The notes under the pieces: generated by a model
The model's input: only the letters and a program-made list of their open reading frames with translations
The model's database searches: none
What the model was told of the DNA's origin: nothing
Assembly: GCA_015487555.1 (NCBI GenBank)
Contig: WFPK01000104.1
Span: 1-64,000, forward strand
Length of the DNA stretch: 64,000 nt
Reading direction: 5' to 3'
Source: Phycisphaerales bacterium
GTDB taxonomy: Bacteria > Planctomycetota > Phycisphaerae > Phycisphaerales > UBA1924
Shown here: positions 26,468 through 36,279 of the stretch, piece after piece
Position numbering within the stretch: the stretch's first letter is position 1
Layout: every line of letters begins with the position of its first letter
Program-made: the position numbers and the translations under genes

Positions 26468-27997
26468 ATGGGTGTCTATATTCTCAGACGATTGTTGATG
26501 ATGATTCCGACTTTGCTCGGGATTACCTTCTTGGTATTTATGCTCATCGCGCTGAGTCCTGGTGGGATTGGTGCATCGATGTCTGCTGGCGATGGGCAGA
26601 TGGAGGAGACAAGCCGGGCGATCAAGGAGGCGTATCTGGAGGACCGGTACGGGCTCGATGCGTCGGCTCCGGTGCAGTATGTTCGTTGGCTTGGGCGTAT
26701 TTCGCCGGTCAAGTTTGGCAAGCGTGATCAGATTGATCCGACGGGCGAGTTTATTCAGCCGCCCAAGGAGGTGAAGGTTCCGCCTTTGTGGCAGTGGTAT
26801 GTCGATGAACTCCCGGTGCCGCAAGCTGTCGAACCATATCAATGGGCCAGCGATGCCACTCCCGAGAGCAAGTCCAAGGTGTACCGCCGACAGGCGAATC
26901 TTTATTCCAAAGCCCGCGCCAAGCTGATCAGCGGGCGGGCCTTGCTCGATACCGAGTTGGGCAAGGCGATCGACGATCTTGGGATCAAGCACGCCCGTAA
27001 TAAAAAGGGTAAGGTCAAGCATGAAGTCATTGATTCGATGCGAGCTCAGATCGAGCAGACGCCGTATATTGATGAGATTGATCGGCTCGGTACTGATCTC
27101 ATCGGGTACTACCAAGATGCGGTCAATGAACGCGAAAAACTGATGGCGGTGTTCGACGCCAAGCCGTATCCGGAAGCCGGGTTTGGGATTCTTCCCGGGA
27201 TCAGTATTTCGAAACCCGACATGGGGAAATCGTTCTCGAAGTCTCGCCCGGTGATGGAGTTGATCTCCGAAGCGATCCCCGTGACGATCTTGCTGAACCT
27301 GATCGCGATCCCGATTATTTATTTCATTGCGATTCCCTCGGGGATGCTCGCGGCTGTGCGTTCGGGGGGGATTTTTGATCGCGTGAGTGGATCGTTCTAT
27401 ATCGCGTTGTGGTCGTTTCCGATTCCGCTCGCAGGCGTGCTGATGATCGGGTATATGGCGGACAATAGCTATTGGCTTGGCAAGTTCCCCGCCAGTGGTT
27501 TGCACTCCTCGGCAGCGGATGGATTTACCTATCTCCCGACCTACATTGATGGCGTTTGGCAACGGGGATACCTGCTCGACATGCTCTGGCATGTCGTGCT
27601 TCCGGTGTCGTGCCTGGTCTATGGCGGGTTCGCGGTGCTCTCCAAACAAACCCGGGCAGCAATGCTCGATAACTTCAACATGGATTATGTTCGCACCGCC
27701 AAAGCCAAGGGCGTGTCGTATAAAGACATCGTGTTCAAGCATGTGTTTCGCAATAGCTTGCTGCCCTTGATTACGATGTTTGTTTCGATCTTCCCAGCGA
27801 TGCTCGCCGGCTCGGTGGTGATCGAGAAAATCTTTACGATCCCTGGCATGGGGAACCTGGTGATCGAATCGATCAACCTCAAAGACCGGGAGTTGTTGTT
27901 GGCCAATACCATGATGATCGCGGCGGTGAACCTGCTGGCATTGCTGCTGGCCGATATTTTGTACTCTCTTGCTGATCCGAGGATTTCGTACAAATGA
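26468..27997 (+). CDS. Oligopeptide-type ABC permease, DppB/OppB family, with large insertion
   Basis: Permease of 509 residues; DppB is normally near 310-340. The canonical N-terminus YILRRLLMMIPTLLGITFLVF is followed by about 230 residues of soluble, Lys/Glu-rich sequence before PVTILLNLIAIPIIYFIAIPSGMLA. The EAA loop VRTAKAKGVSYKDIVFKHVFRNSLLPL and the terminal LADILYSLADPRI are as in the family. The insertion lies in the first periplasmic loop, where it could meet the binding protein. The stop overlaps the next start by four bases. Confidence 0.91.
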   Translation: MGVYILRRLLMMIPTLLGITFLVFMLIALSPGGIGASMSAGDGQMEETSRAIKEAYLEDRYGLDASAPVQYVRWLGRISPVKFGKRDQIDPTGEFIQPPKEVKVPPLWQWYVDELPVPQAVEPYQWASDATPESKSKVYRRQANLYSKARAKLISGRALLDTELGKAIDDLGIKHARNKKGKVKHEVIDSMRAQIEQTPYIDEIDRLGTDLIGYYQDAVNEREKLMAVFDAKPYPEAGFGILPGISISKPDMGKSFSKSRPVMELISEAIPVTILLNLIAIPIIYFIAIPSGMLAAVRSGGIFDRVSGSFYIALWSFPIPLAGVLMIGYMADNSYWLGKFPASGLHSSAADGFTYLPTYIDGVWQRGYLLDMLWHVVLPVSCLVYGGFAVLSKQTRAAMLDNFNMDYVRTAKAKGVSYKDIVFKHVFRNSLLPLITMFVSIFPAMLAGSVVIEKIFTIPGMGNLVIESINLKDRELLLANTMMIAAVNLLALLLADILYSLADPRISYK

Positions 27998-29703
27998 GTA
28001 GCGCAACGAAACAACCCGAATCAGTCACCGGCGTCCAACTCGCCCAAGGAATCGGACATCAACCCGCAAAGGGGTTCTGGACAGAAGCCTTCGGGCAGGT
28101 CATCCGAAGACCCGCTGCGGTGCTTGGGCTGATCTGGATCGCGATCGTCGCATTCTTTGCCATTTTTTCGCCTGTGATTGCTTCGGGGCATCCGATTTTG
28201 ATGTGGGCGATCAACGAGGATGGGTCTCGCGGGGCGATGACCTCGCCGATGGTGCGTATGTTGACCCTTGCCGATGTCGTGCTCATTGTCTGGGGGCTCT
28301 GGGCACCGGTGCTGATCTTCTTGCCGATCAAGAAGCTTAATCTTGGCGAAAAACTCCGGCTCATTGTTGCCGGTGGGATTCAGATGGCGATCGTTGTTGT
28401 GTTTGTCGGGATCGTGTCGAGCATCTTCGGCGCCCGCGATGCTTCGGATTGGATGCGTCGATGGGAGCAGTGGGGCGGGTTCCCCTGGGTTGCCTCGGCA
28501 GTGATCGCTCTGATGGGCTCGGTTCCCTTTGTGCTGATTTCGATCGGTGTATATAAGAGCACCTGGCGTGTGGTGTATGTCGGGGCGATTGTGCTGGTGA
28601 TGGTTGTTTTGGGCGGGTGGAAATGGTCACCCAACACAAGCACCTTTTTTTACCGTGCCCAGCAATCGGCCAATGAGATCGAGGCTGCATATACCGTTGT
28701 GCCGTTTTCACCGAACCAATCTGAAACGGCGATGTATAACCGGGCGCCGGGATCGACGCCTCTGGATTCGATGTGGGATAAACTGGCCGACAAGGAACGA
28801 ATCAATGCAGGTCAGCGGGCGACATTTAATGATGAGCAACTCGCAGAAATCCCCGTGACTGAGAGAACATTTGTTGAACTTGGGCAAATCGCTCGCTCAG
28901 TTGATGACCTGGTGTCGTATCCGATCTCGGATTTGATTCAGGGGCTCGAGACAAGCTGGCGAGATGGGCAGATCGTTTCGCTTCTGGACCTCAAGAACGA
29001 GATCATCAATGAATCTGCGCCTGTTCATGTACTCGGCACTGACACGCTCGGGCAGGATGTGTTTTCTCAGATGCTCCATGCGTGTCGCTTATCGATCTCG
29101 ATCGGGTTTGTCTCGACGGGGATCGCGGTGGCCATTGGCGTAACGATCGGGGCGCTGATGGGCTACTTTGGTGGATGGGTCGATATGTTGCTCTACCGCG
29201 TGGTCGAGATTTTCATGGCCATCCCGGTGCTGTTCTTGCTGATTGTCGCGGCGAGTGTGCTGCCTAGAAATATCTACTTCATGATGGCGATCATCGGGTG
29301 TTTTACATGGACTGGTGCTGCGCGCTTTGTGCGGGCGGAGTTTATGAAGCTGCGTGAGACGGATTATGTGCAGGCGGCTAAGGCGGTCGGTTTGCCCTTG
29401 TGGTCGATCCTCTTCAAGCACATGCTGCCCAATGGCGTGACGCCGGTGCTTGTGGATTCATCGTTTGCGATCGCGGCAGCGATCCTGATCGAAGCGATTC
29501 TCTCGTTCCTTGGGCTTGGCCCATCGGGACAGGCGAGCTGGGGCAAGTTGCTCTCGAACGCATCGGGCGAGACCTCTGATTTTATTTGGTGGCTTGCGAT
29601 CTTCCCCGGGGCGGCGATCTTCCTGACGACCATGGCATACAACCTGATCGGCGAGGCGCTCCGCGACGCGATCGATCCGAAACTCAAGAAAGCACGCGTC
29701 TAG
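27994..29703 (+). CDS. Oligopeptide-type ABC permease, DppC/OppC family (second), enlarged
   Basis: Partner of the preceding DppB-like protein, 569 residues. The first span PAAVLGLIWIAIVAFFAIFSPVIA is followed by extra membrane segments (about 85-105, 125-145, 165-185, 190-210) that ordinary DppC lacks. Then come a soluble stretch, HVLGTDTLGQDVFSQMLHACRLSISIGF, the transport domain and the EAA loop VQAAKAVGLPLWSILFKHMLPN. Ending GEALRDAIDPKLKK is typical. ATGA overlap with the DppB gene indicates coupled translation. Confidence 0.91.
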   Translation: MSSATKQPESVTGVQLAQGIGHQPAKGFWTEAFGQVIRRPAAVLGLIWIAIVAFFAIFSPVIASGHPILMWAINEDGSRGAMTSPMVRMLTLADVVLIVWGLWAPVLIFLPIKKLNLGEKLRLIVAGGIQMAIVVVFVGIVSSIFGARDASDWMRRWEQWGGFPWVASAVIALMGSVPFVLISIGVYKSTWRVVYVGAIVLVMVVLGGWKWSPNTSTFFYRAQQSANEIEAAYTVVPFSPNQSETAMYNRAPGSTPLDSMWDKLADKERINAGQRATFNDEQLAEIPVTERTFVELGQIARSVDDLVSYPISDLIQGLETSWRDGQIVSLLDLKNEIINESAPVHVLGTDTLGQDVFSQMLHACRLSISIGFVSTGIAVAIGVTIGALMGYFGGWVDMLLYRVVEIFMAIPVLFLLIVAASVLPRNIYFMMAIIGCFTWTGAARFVRAEFMKLRETDYVQAAKAVGLPLWSILFKHMLPNGVTPVLVDSSFAIAAAILIEAILSFLGLGPSGQASWGKLLSNASGETSDFIWWLAIFPGAAIFLTTMAYNLIGEALRDAIDPKLKKARV

Positions 29704-29723
29704 CTTTGGCGTGAGGAGTAGAT

Positions 29724-30860
29724 ATGACTGAATCAACGATCGAACAACCCAAGCCCTCGGCAAAGTCAGTTCTCGCAGAACAGCCAATCATGCAGGTCAA
29801 CAACCTCGCGGTATCGTTCGACAATGGGTCGGGCCCACGCATCCAGGCGGTCGATGGGGTGAGGATGACGGTCTATCCTCGTCAGACATTGGCTGTCGTT
29901 GGTGAATCCGGGTGTGGTAAATCGGTGACGGCGATGAGCTCGATGCAGCTTGTCCCTCGCCCGCCGGGGCGGTTCGATCGTGGCGAGATCCGGTATCGCA
30001 TGGAGGACGGCAAGGTCGTCAACCTCATCGAACTGAGCGAGGCGGAGATGCGCCATATCCGAGGTAACGAGATCGCCATGATCTTCCAAGAGCCCATGAC
30101 CTCGCTCAATCCGGTCTACACCGTTGGTGATCAGATCATCGAAGCGATCACACTTCATCAAGATGTCGGCGCCAAAGAAGCAATGCGGATCGCGATTCAG
30201 GCGATGGATGATGTCGGGATTCCCGATCCGGCAGGACGCATCAAGGCCTACCCGCACCAGTTCTCAGGCGGGATGCGCCAGCGTGTGATGATTGCCATGG
30301 CACTGGCGTGTCAACCACGCTTGCTCCTTGCGGACGAACCAACGACGGCCCTCGATGTGACGATCCAGGCGCAGATTCTTGAGTTGCTCAAGTCTCTCAA
30401 GTCCACCCGTGACATGGCGGTGATGCTCATTACCCATGACCTTGGCGTGGTGGCCGAGAATGCTGATATTGTGTGTGTGATGTATGCCGGGCGTGTGGTG
30501 GAGTTTGCCAATGTGTACGATCTCTATGCCAATCCGATGCATCCTTATACGCGTGGATTGCTCGCGAGCATCCCGACGGTGCGCACCAAGCTCGATCGGT
30601 TGACGACGATCACTGAGATTGTTGGCAATCCCGAGGAGTTCAAGAAGTTACCTGGTGCCGATCAGGGGATCACGCCTTGGTGGCCTTGGAATGATGCGCC
30701 TGCGGATTTGTGCAAACGCGACGAGCCCGCGGGCGATTATGTGTTGCGCAAAGTTGCCAAGGACCACTGGGTAGGTGTATGGCGGACGCAGGCAGTGAAG
30801 GATGACGAATCGTCGCCACCGGATCTGACCTTCCGTATCACTGACCAAGAGTCTTCCTAA
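29724..30860 (+). CDS. Oligopeptide ABC transporter ATPase, DppD/OppD family
   Basis: ATP-binding subunit of 378 residues. Walker [10 protein letters not shown]-loop [13 protein letters not shown], signature FSGGMRQR, Walker [13 protein letters not shown] and switch THDL are all intact. The C-terminal OppD-type extension ([12 protein letters not shown]) is present but carries only one Cys (DLCKRDEPA), unlike homologues with a Cys cluster. GAGGAG precedes ATG 29724. OppD normally pairs with a second ATPase (OppF); none follows, so the protein may act as a homodimer or its partner lies elsewhere. Confidence 0.93.
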   Translation: MTESTIEQPKPSAKSVLAEQPIMQVNNLAVSFDNGSGPRIQAVDGVRMTVYPRQTLAVVGESGCGKSVTAMSSMQLVPRPPGRFDRGEIRYRMEDGKVVNLIELSEAEMRHIRGNEIAMIFQEPMTSLNPVYTVGDQIIEAITLHQDVGAKEAMRIAIQAMDDVGIPDPAGRIKAYPHQFSGGMRQRVMIAMALACQPRLLLADEPTTALDVTIQAQILELLKSLKSTRDMAVMLITHDLGVVAENADIVCVMYAGRVVEFANVYDLYANPMHPYTRGLLASIPTVRTKLDRLTTITEIVGNPEEFKKLPGADQGITPWWPWNDAPADLCKRDEPAGDYVLRKVAKDHWVGVWRTQAVKDDESSPPDLTFRITDQESS

Positions 30861-30893
30861 AGCCGATTCGCCCCGGGGAAATGTGAGGGTGCC

Positions 30894-31991
30894 ATGCGCG
30901 TGCTGATCCTAGTCGATGCCCGGTTCGCCCTGCATGAACGAGCGCTTGTCGAGCGGGTGCTTGTCGGGCTTGCCGACGAGGGGATCATGGCCCAGGTCGT
31001 GCTGCCACAGGGGCGTCGGCTTGAAGAAAAGGGATTCGATCTGATCAGCGAACCAATCTGGTACGCCGATCGCGGTTTGGCATTCACCCGCCATATTCGC
31101 GCAAGTCAAGTCGCACGCCAGGTGACCAAGGACTGCGATTCGACCATCGGCGTGATCGACATCGTGCATGTCTTTGGGGGGGCAGCATGGTCGATGGGGC
31201 GAGAGCTCGCACGGATTCTCGGCGCTGGAATGGTCTTCGAGCTCTGGCGGGCGGGATTGATCGATTCGGCCAAATCGCTTCATCTCGATGCGTCGGATCG
31301 CGCGTTGTTCCTTATTCCAGAGCGCCCATTTGAAGCCGGGCTCAGCAAGGGGGGGCTTGGGCAGCGGGTTCATCTGGCCCAGTGGGGGGCGCAGGTCTCT
31401 GCCGAGCCGGCACAGATTTTTCATCAGGACAAAAACACCTCGATCGTGCTGATGAGTTCGGGGCGTCAGAAGGACCAGTGCATCGCAGCCTTCGAGGGCA
31501 TCGCCGATGCGATCGAATCGCACCCGCAGGTCATGGTCTTTGCCAATCTCGAAGTAGTCCAGCGGGCAGATCTGTGGGGGCGCGTGCAGAATCGAAAGCT
31601 CGAGGATCGGTTCACGATTATTGATCGAAGTGAGGATCGGCGGGACTTATTGCTGCGTTGTGACATGATGGTCTATCCCGATACGCTCCATGAAGAGCGC
31701 ACGCTGCTGCTCGATGCGATGGGCATCGGTATGGCGATCATCGCGGGCAATGACGAGCACATCACCCCGATTCAGGAGTCGGCTGGGATTTCGATTGTGG
31801 ATCGTCCATCGCGAAGCTCATGGGCAGCAAAAATCGGCGAGCGCCTCGCCGATCCACAGGCAACACGAAGGGCCGGGCTCGAATCCCGGGAGTATGTCAC
31901 CAGGAACCGACGGGTGGGGATGTATATCACCTCGATCCTCGACGCCTACCACGCATTAGTTCGTGAAGATGAGCCTGCAGATTCTGTATAA
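30894..31991 (+). CDS. Glycosyltransferase-like protein (GT-B, group 4-like)
   Basis: 365 residues with the layout of a GT-B glycosyltransferase. The N-terminal Rossmann start MRVLILVDARFALHERALVERVLVGLADEG is followed by DIVHVFGG, and the C-terminal half has SIVLMSSGRQKDQ, MVYPDTLHEERTLLLDAMGIGMAII and GISIVDRPS, which resemble the nucleotide-sugar-binding half. I do not see a clean E(x)7E motif, so activity is uncertain. GAGGG precedes the ATG. It is 33 bp behind the transporter ATPase and on the same strand, so co-transcription is likely, but a functional link is not obvious. Confidence 0.6.
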   Translation: MRVLILVDARFALHERALVERVLVGLADEGIMAQVVLPQGRRLEEKGFDLISEPIWYADRGLAFTRHIRASQVARQVTKDCDSTIGVIDIVHVFGGAAWSMGRELARILGAGMVFELWRAGLIDSAKSLHLDASDRALFLIPERPFEAGLSKGGLGQRVHLAQWGAQVSAEPAQIFHQDKNTSIVLMSSGRQKDQCIAAFEGIADAIESHPQVMVFANLEVVQRADLWGRVQNRKLEDRFTIIDRSEDRRDLLLRCDMMVYPDTLHEERTLLLDAMGIGMAIIAGNDEHITPIQESAGISIVDRPSRSSWAAKIGERLADPQATRRAGLESREYVTRNRRVGMYITSILDAYHALVREDEPADSV

Positions 31992-32203
31992 AGGTCCGAG
32001 AGTATCGGTTCTTCGGAGCGCCAGGTTCATATCGAGGGGGCGAACCCTCATAATCGGCGAGATTTATAGGCTCAAACGGTTATCAAACTGGTGTATTAGC
32101 GGTTTTCGTGCACACTTGAATCATGCAAGGCAGTGACGCCGGGCATACGCGCCATTGGATTGATCTCAATGGCCAAACAACAACCAAAGAATGGAGAACC
32201 GAT

Positions 32204-32986
32204 ATGATGCTTACCACAGTAATCGGTGCAATGACACTCGCTGCGTTGGGACCAAACCATGCGAACAACTTCTATGTCAGTGATCGAATCACCACACCCG
32301 AGATCGTCGAAATCCGGGCGGGCATGATCGACACCAACGCGGTCGATCGCGGGCAGATTCGTTTCTCGAATCAAACCCGAGGCTCCGTCGTCGCCGTCTC
32401 CAACCCCGACGGATCAATCCAGTGGGACAACCCCACCTCCGATCGCGAAAAACTCGGTGGAGAAGACGCCCCGGCATTGATCTACATCCAGATGTTCGAT
32501 GGCGTCTTTGCGATTGATCCATTCGTGCCACTCCCGGCAGCCAACGACTCAACCGCCAGCATGCTCTTCCGAGGCACCACTCTCGAAACCAACCGGGCGC
32601 AGTATGGACGCCAGGAGATTGATCGCACAAGAGAGTTGTTCAGCAAGCTCGAGCAAGCCCGGATCAACTGGTTGCGCGACAACGGGTTCTATGGCGTTCG
32701 CGTCTATACCAACGAACGGGCAGAAGCACAAAGCAATGAGCAGGCCAAAGCCGACGGGCAGCCAAAGCCCTCAGCCGTCTTCGAGCGCCCAGCCGATGTC
32801 CCGCGGATCAAATCCCGCGAGCAGGTCCAGGCAGAGCGTAAGATGCCAGGCGTCGCAGCGATGCTCACAGGCGACGAGCCGATCCGCATCTCCCTGCCTC
32901 ACAATATGGCTGCCGATGTCGTTGCTCGTGTCGAAAAAATGAACAAGGCGCAAGAGGAATCCGCCGAGGTGGCACTCGATCGGTAA
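32204..32986 (+). CDS. Predicted exported protein of unknown function
   Basis: 260 residues, not recognised. Starting at ATG 32204 (GGAGA upstream), the N-terminus MMLTTVIGAMTLAALGPNHANN looks like a short signal peptide. The next 100 residues have alternating beta-like sequence (GQIRFSNQTRGSVVAVSNPDGSIQW; IYIQMFDGVFAIDPFVPLP). A Glu/Arg-rich helix (about 125-150) and a low-complexity tail rich in Ala, Glu and Lys follow. An in-frame ATG at 32123 would hide the signal peptide and lacks a ribosome site. It has its own 212-bp upstream gap, so probably its own promoter. Confidence 0.7.
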   Translation: MMLTTVIGAMTLAALGPNHANNFYVSDRITTPEIVEIRAGMIDTNAVDRGQIRFSNQTRGSVVAVSNPDGSIQWDNPTSDREKLGGEDAPALIYIQMFDGVFAIDPFVPLPAANDSTASMLFRGTTLETNRAQYGRQEIDRTRELFSKLEQARINWLRDNGFYGVRVYTNERAEAQSNEQAKADGQPKPSAVFERPADVPRIKSREQVQAERKMPGVAAMLTGDEPIRISLPHNMAADVVARVEKMNKAQEESAEVALDR

Positions 32987-33072
32987 GTCACAGGGGTGCA
33001 GCAGGTGACCAATGGGTACTTTGGCCATATCGTGTAGATGTGACCGGACGACTCCCATTCAATCCTGATCGA

Positions 33073-34566
33073 ATGAAAAGCAAACAAACTGGTGAGAGAG
33101 CCGGCGCGAGGGACAAACCGTCCCTTGTGTCGGTTTTGGGGCAGGGCAACGCCATCACCGTCTCCCAGCTCGCGGTCAGAATCGACCATGCGATCAAGGC
33201 GGGGCTCCCCGATCGGTTCGAGGTCGTCGGCGAGATTAGCTCGCTCTCGCATCGCACGCACTACTACTTCTCGCTCAAGGACGATCGCTCGGTCATCAGC
33301 GCGGTCCTCTTCGCCTCCTCGGCCCGACGCATGCCCTACACCCCGACCCATGGCGACTCGGTCATCGCCAAAGGACGCATCGAGTACTACGCACCTTCCG
33401 GACGCATCAGCCTGATCGTCACCTCGATGACACCGGTGGGCGCGGGCGATCTCGAAGCCCAGTATAAACAACGCTGCGATGAACTCCGCAAGCTCGGATG
33501 GTTCGATCCGGCGACGAAACAAACCTTGCCGACCTTCCCGCGTCGGATTGCAGTGGTGACGAGCAAGGACGGGGCTGCGGTCGCTGATGTGATCGACACG
33601 ATGGGCAAGCGATGCCCGAGTATCGAGTTGGCCATCGTCGATGTCCGCGTCCAGGGCGAGTCGGCCAAGGGGCAGATCACCAACGCGATCATCAAGCTCA
33701 ATGCGCACGCCGAGGCGCTGGGGATCGACGCGATTCTCCTGACCCGAGGCGGCGGATCGCTCGAAGATTTATGGGCATTCAACGAACTCGAAGTCGCCCA
33801 GGCGATCCATGATTCAACGGTGCCGATTGTCGCTGCCATCGGGCACGAGACCGATACAACCATCGCCGAGTTGGTCGCTGATGAGCGCTGCGCCACGCCC
33901 ACGCAGGCAGCGATGCGCCTGGCGCCCGATCGCCAGGCCCTGCGCGAGCAGCTCAGCTCGCTGCGCAGCCGACTCGACCGGACGGTGCGATCGGAGCTGC
34001 GTTACGAAAAGCAAAGGCTCGACACCATCACTTCGTCGCGTTCGATGTCCGATCCGCGCCAGGTCATCGCCATCCACCGCGATCGGCTCGATACATTTAC
34101 CGATCGGCTCACGAGCGCGACCACCTCGGCGGTTGCTTCGAGCCGATCGAAGCTCGATCGCATCGCCCTTCGACTCGCCCGCCATCAACCCGCAGCTGCC
34201 CACGCCCGGCGCGAAGAACGCCTGGCCCAGCTCGGCGATCGGCTCGGACGCGTCATGGGGCGAATGATCGCGGCCAAAGCCGACGAGCTCGACGCCTTCG
34301 CCCGCGAGCTCTGTGCCATCGGGCCCGCCCAGGTGTTGGCCCGAGGATTCACTGTAACCACAGCTTCGGATGGGTCACTCATCCGCTCAGCAGCGGACAC
34401 TTCGCCGGGGCAGACGATCATCACCACCTTCGCCGACGGCAAGGTGCGATCGAGTGTCGAAGGCGGATCGGGCCCGTCCGACCCTCGGCTTGCCAAAACG
34501 CCCATGCCCAAACGAAAAGTCAAAGCCAATAACAAACCAAACCCCGACCAGCAAGAACTCTTCTGA
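33073..34566 (+). CDS. xseA: Exodeoxyribonuclease VII large subunit
   Basis: Catalytic subunit of the single-strand exonuclease ExoVII, 497 residues. The N-terminal OB fold (ITVSQLAVRI, FEVVGEISSLSHR, YYFSLKDDRSVISAVLF) precedes the core, with VVTSKDGAAVADVI, LLTRGGGSLEDLWAFN, IGHETDTTIAELVADERCATPTQAA, then a long helical region and GPAQVLARGF. ATG 33073 is chosen; an in-frame GTG at 33040 would add 11 residues, and neither has a good ribosome site. xseB follows after 20 bp, the standard pair. Confidence 0.96.
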   Translation: MKSKQTGERAGARDKPSLVSVLGQGNAITVSQLAVRIDHAIKAGLPDRFEVVGEISSLSHRTHYYFSLKDDRSVISAVLFASSARRMPYTPTHGDSVIAKGRIEYYAPSGRISLIVTSMTPVGAGDLEAQYKQRCDELRKLGWFDPATKQTLPTFPRRIAVVTSKDGAAVADVIDTMGKRCPSIELAIVDVRVQGESAKGQITNAIIKLNAHAEALGIDAILLTRGGGSLEDLWAFNELEVAQAIHDSTVPIVAAIGHETDTTIAELVADERCATPTQAAMRLAPDRQALREQLSSLRSRLDRTVRSELRYEKQRLDTITSSRSMSDPRQVIAIHRDRLDTFTDRLTSATTSAVASSRSKLDRIALRLARHQPAAAHARREERLAQLGDRLGRVMGRMIAAKADELDAFARELCAIGPAQVLARGFTVTTASDGSLIRSAADTSPGQTIITTFADGKVRSSVEGGSGPSDPRLAKTPMPKRKVKANNKPNPDQQELF

Positions 34567-34586
34567 CGAAAGGCGTATCCTTCATC

Positions 34587-34820
34587 GTGCCCAAGAAAAC
34601 ACCCCAAGCTGACGAATCCGCTGAGCCCCGCTACGAGGAGCTGATCGATCAGCTCGAAACCATCGTCGATCGCATTGAATCCGGCGAGATCGGGCTTGAG
34701 CAATCGATCAAAGGGTACGAAGAGGGCATCGAGCTCATCAAGCGGGCACGGGCGATTCTTGATCGGGCCCAGCAGCGGATTGTCGAGCTCAACGCTGACG
34801 AGCTCGATGCGGATTCTTGA
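34587..34820 (+). CDS. xseB: Exodeoxyribonuclease VII small subunit
   Basis: Regulatory subunit of 77 residues, the normal length. The helical hairpin YEELIDQLETIVDRIESGEIGLEQSIKGYEEG is the family signature. Start is GTG at 34587 behind GAAAGG. It lies 20 bp after xseA, matching their fixed partnership, and 46 bp before the prepilin peptidase gene. Confidence 0.95.
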   Translation: MPKKTPQADESAEPRYEELIDQLETIVDRIESGEIGLEQSIKGYEEGIELIKRARAILDRAQQRIVELNADELDADS

Positions 34821-34866
34821 GTGTTGGTTGTCGAGCGATTTGACCCGATCGGCCGATGAATGAACG

Positions 34867-36279
34867 ATGCCCGATTGGTTGATTTACAATCTCCCCTCCA
34901 TCACGATTCTGCTCTTTGTGACTGCGGTCGGTGCGTGCATCGGGTCGCTGACCAATGTGCTTGTCTATCGCATCCCCCTGGGGCTCGATGTTGTGACGCC
35001 GACCTCCCGGTGCCCCAAATGCAATCAGAAACTCACCTGGCGCGAGAATATCCCGATCTTTGGGTGGATTCTTTTGCGTGGCAAGTGCCGATTCTGCAAG
35101 GCCAGGATATCGGCGGAATACCCGATCGTTGAAACCATCGTCGCCCTGCTCTTTGGCACCATCTACGCGCTCTGGTACATCGTGCCCGATGATGCGATTC
35201 TGGGCTTGGGAAAGATCGCACCCGAATGGGCAGCCAACGGCCCGGCACTGACCTGGCCTGCGATGGTCGTGCTCTTGGTGCTGGTGGGGTCCATGGTCTC
35301 GATGACCATCATCGATGCCCGCACCTCGACGATCCCGCTCGTGCTCACCTGGGTGCCGGCATTGGTGGCCTTATTTTTGCACACCGGGCACGCGATCTGG
35401 TTCCAGACCAAGTATGGCACGCCTGAGATGATGCCCTCCGGGCTCGAAGGGCTCTGGACGGTCGAAAACCTGCGCGCCAAGTGGATCACCGCCCCTGGCG
35501 AGGTCTGGACGATCGCCACCGGCGGGCTGACTGGTTGGCGATTCATCGGGATCGGGCTCGGCGGGTGCCTGGGGCTGATCCTGTCAAACCTGATGCTCAA
35601 GTTCGGTTGGCTCACCCGAAGCTTTGCCGACTTCGAGCAGTGGTATCAGGCCCATCACGAATCGAAGGCGGAAGAGGCTGGCGAGGACGCAGCTGCTGAA
35701 ACCGAACCTGAAGCTGGGGAAACAGAATCTGAATCTCTCGAGGATTGGCTGATGTATCCTTACGCCCGGCGTGAAATGATCCGCGAGCTGGCGTTTTTGT
35801 GCCTGCCTGTGCTCCTCGGACTCGGCGGCGGGTGGTTGATGGTCCAGCTCTTCGGGCAGTGGACAACCGACCCCGAATCCGGATTGGCGATTGCCCCTGC
35901 CGATGCTCCGCTCTGGCTCGTCGTGCTCGGCGGGGTGTTGATGGGGTATCTGATCGCGGGCGGGGTGGTCTGGGCGGTCCGGATCGGCGGGACGCTGGCG
36001 TTTGGGAAAGAAGCGATGGGATTGGGCGATGTGCACATGATGGCTGCGGTGGGGGCGTGTCTGGGATGGATTGATCCGACGATCGCGTTCTTCCTCGCCG
36101 CCTTTGTCGGCGTGGCGTATGCGATTGTGGCGCAGATATTTAGAGGAAAATTGAGTCGGGCGATGCCCTATGGCCCGTTCTTGGCGGTGGCGACGATGAT
36201 GGTGATTCTGGGCAAGCCGATCGTGGAGATTGTGCTTGGTTGGATATTCAAGATGCCCGGAGCTTTGAACTTGCCTTAG
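34867..36279 (+). CDS. pilD: Prepilin peptidase / leader methyltransferase with acidic loop insertion
   Basis: Inner-membrane aspartyl protease that removes prepilin leaders, 470 residues (PilD is about 290). The zinc-type cytoplasmic domain has Cys49, Cys52, Cys74 and Cys77 (CPKC, CRFC). The active-site Asps are Asp150 in TIIDARTSTIP and Asp388 in MGLGDVHMMAAVG, the GxGD motif. About 170 extra residues separate them, including an acidic, Glu/Ala-rich cytoplasmic segment (about 265-292). It is the only such peptidase in the window and could serve the ten prepilin-like proteins at 11131-22734 and 45933-49262. It follows xseB closely. Confidence 0.93.
   Translation: MPDWLIYNLPSITILLFVTAVGACIGSLTNVLVYRIPLGLDVVTPTSRCPKCNQKLTWRENIPIFGWILLRGKCRFCKARISAEYPIVETIVALLFGTIYALWYIVPDDAILGLGKIAPEWAANGPALTWPAMVVLLVLVGSMVSMTIIDARTSTIPLVLTWVPALVALFLHTGHAIWFQTKYGTPEMMPSGLEGLWTVENLRAKWITAPGEVWTIATGGLTGWRFIGIGLGGCLGLILSNLMLKFGWLTRSFADFEQWYQAHHESKAEEAGEDAAAETEPEAGETESESLEDWLMYPYARREMIRELAFLCLPVLLGLGGGWLMVQLFGQWTTDPESGLAIAPADAPLWLVVLGGVLMGYLIAGGVVWAVRIGGTLAFGKEAMGLGDVHMMAAVGACLGWIDPTIAFFLAAFVGVAYAIVAQIFRGKLSRAMPYGPFLAVATMMVILGKPIVEIVLGWIFKMPGALNLP

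Noticed and set aside
26372-28006. 544-codon minus-strand frame opposite the DppB-like permease
   Set aside because: The plus strand encodes unmistakable permease motifs; the reverse frame is His/Arg-rich noise caused by codon bias.
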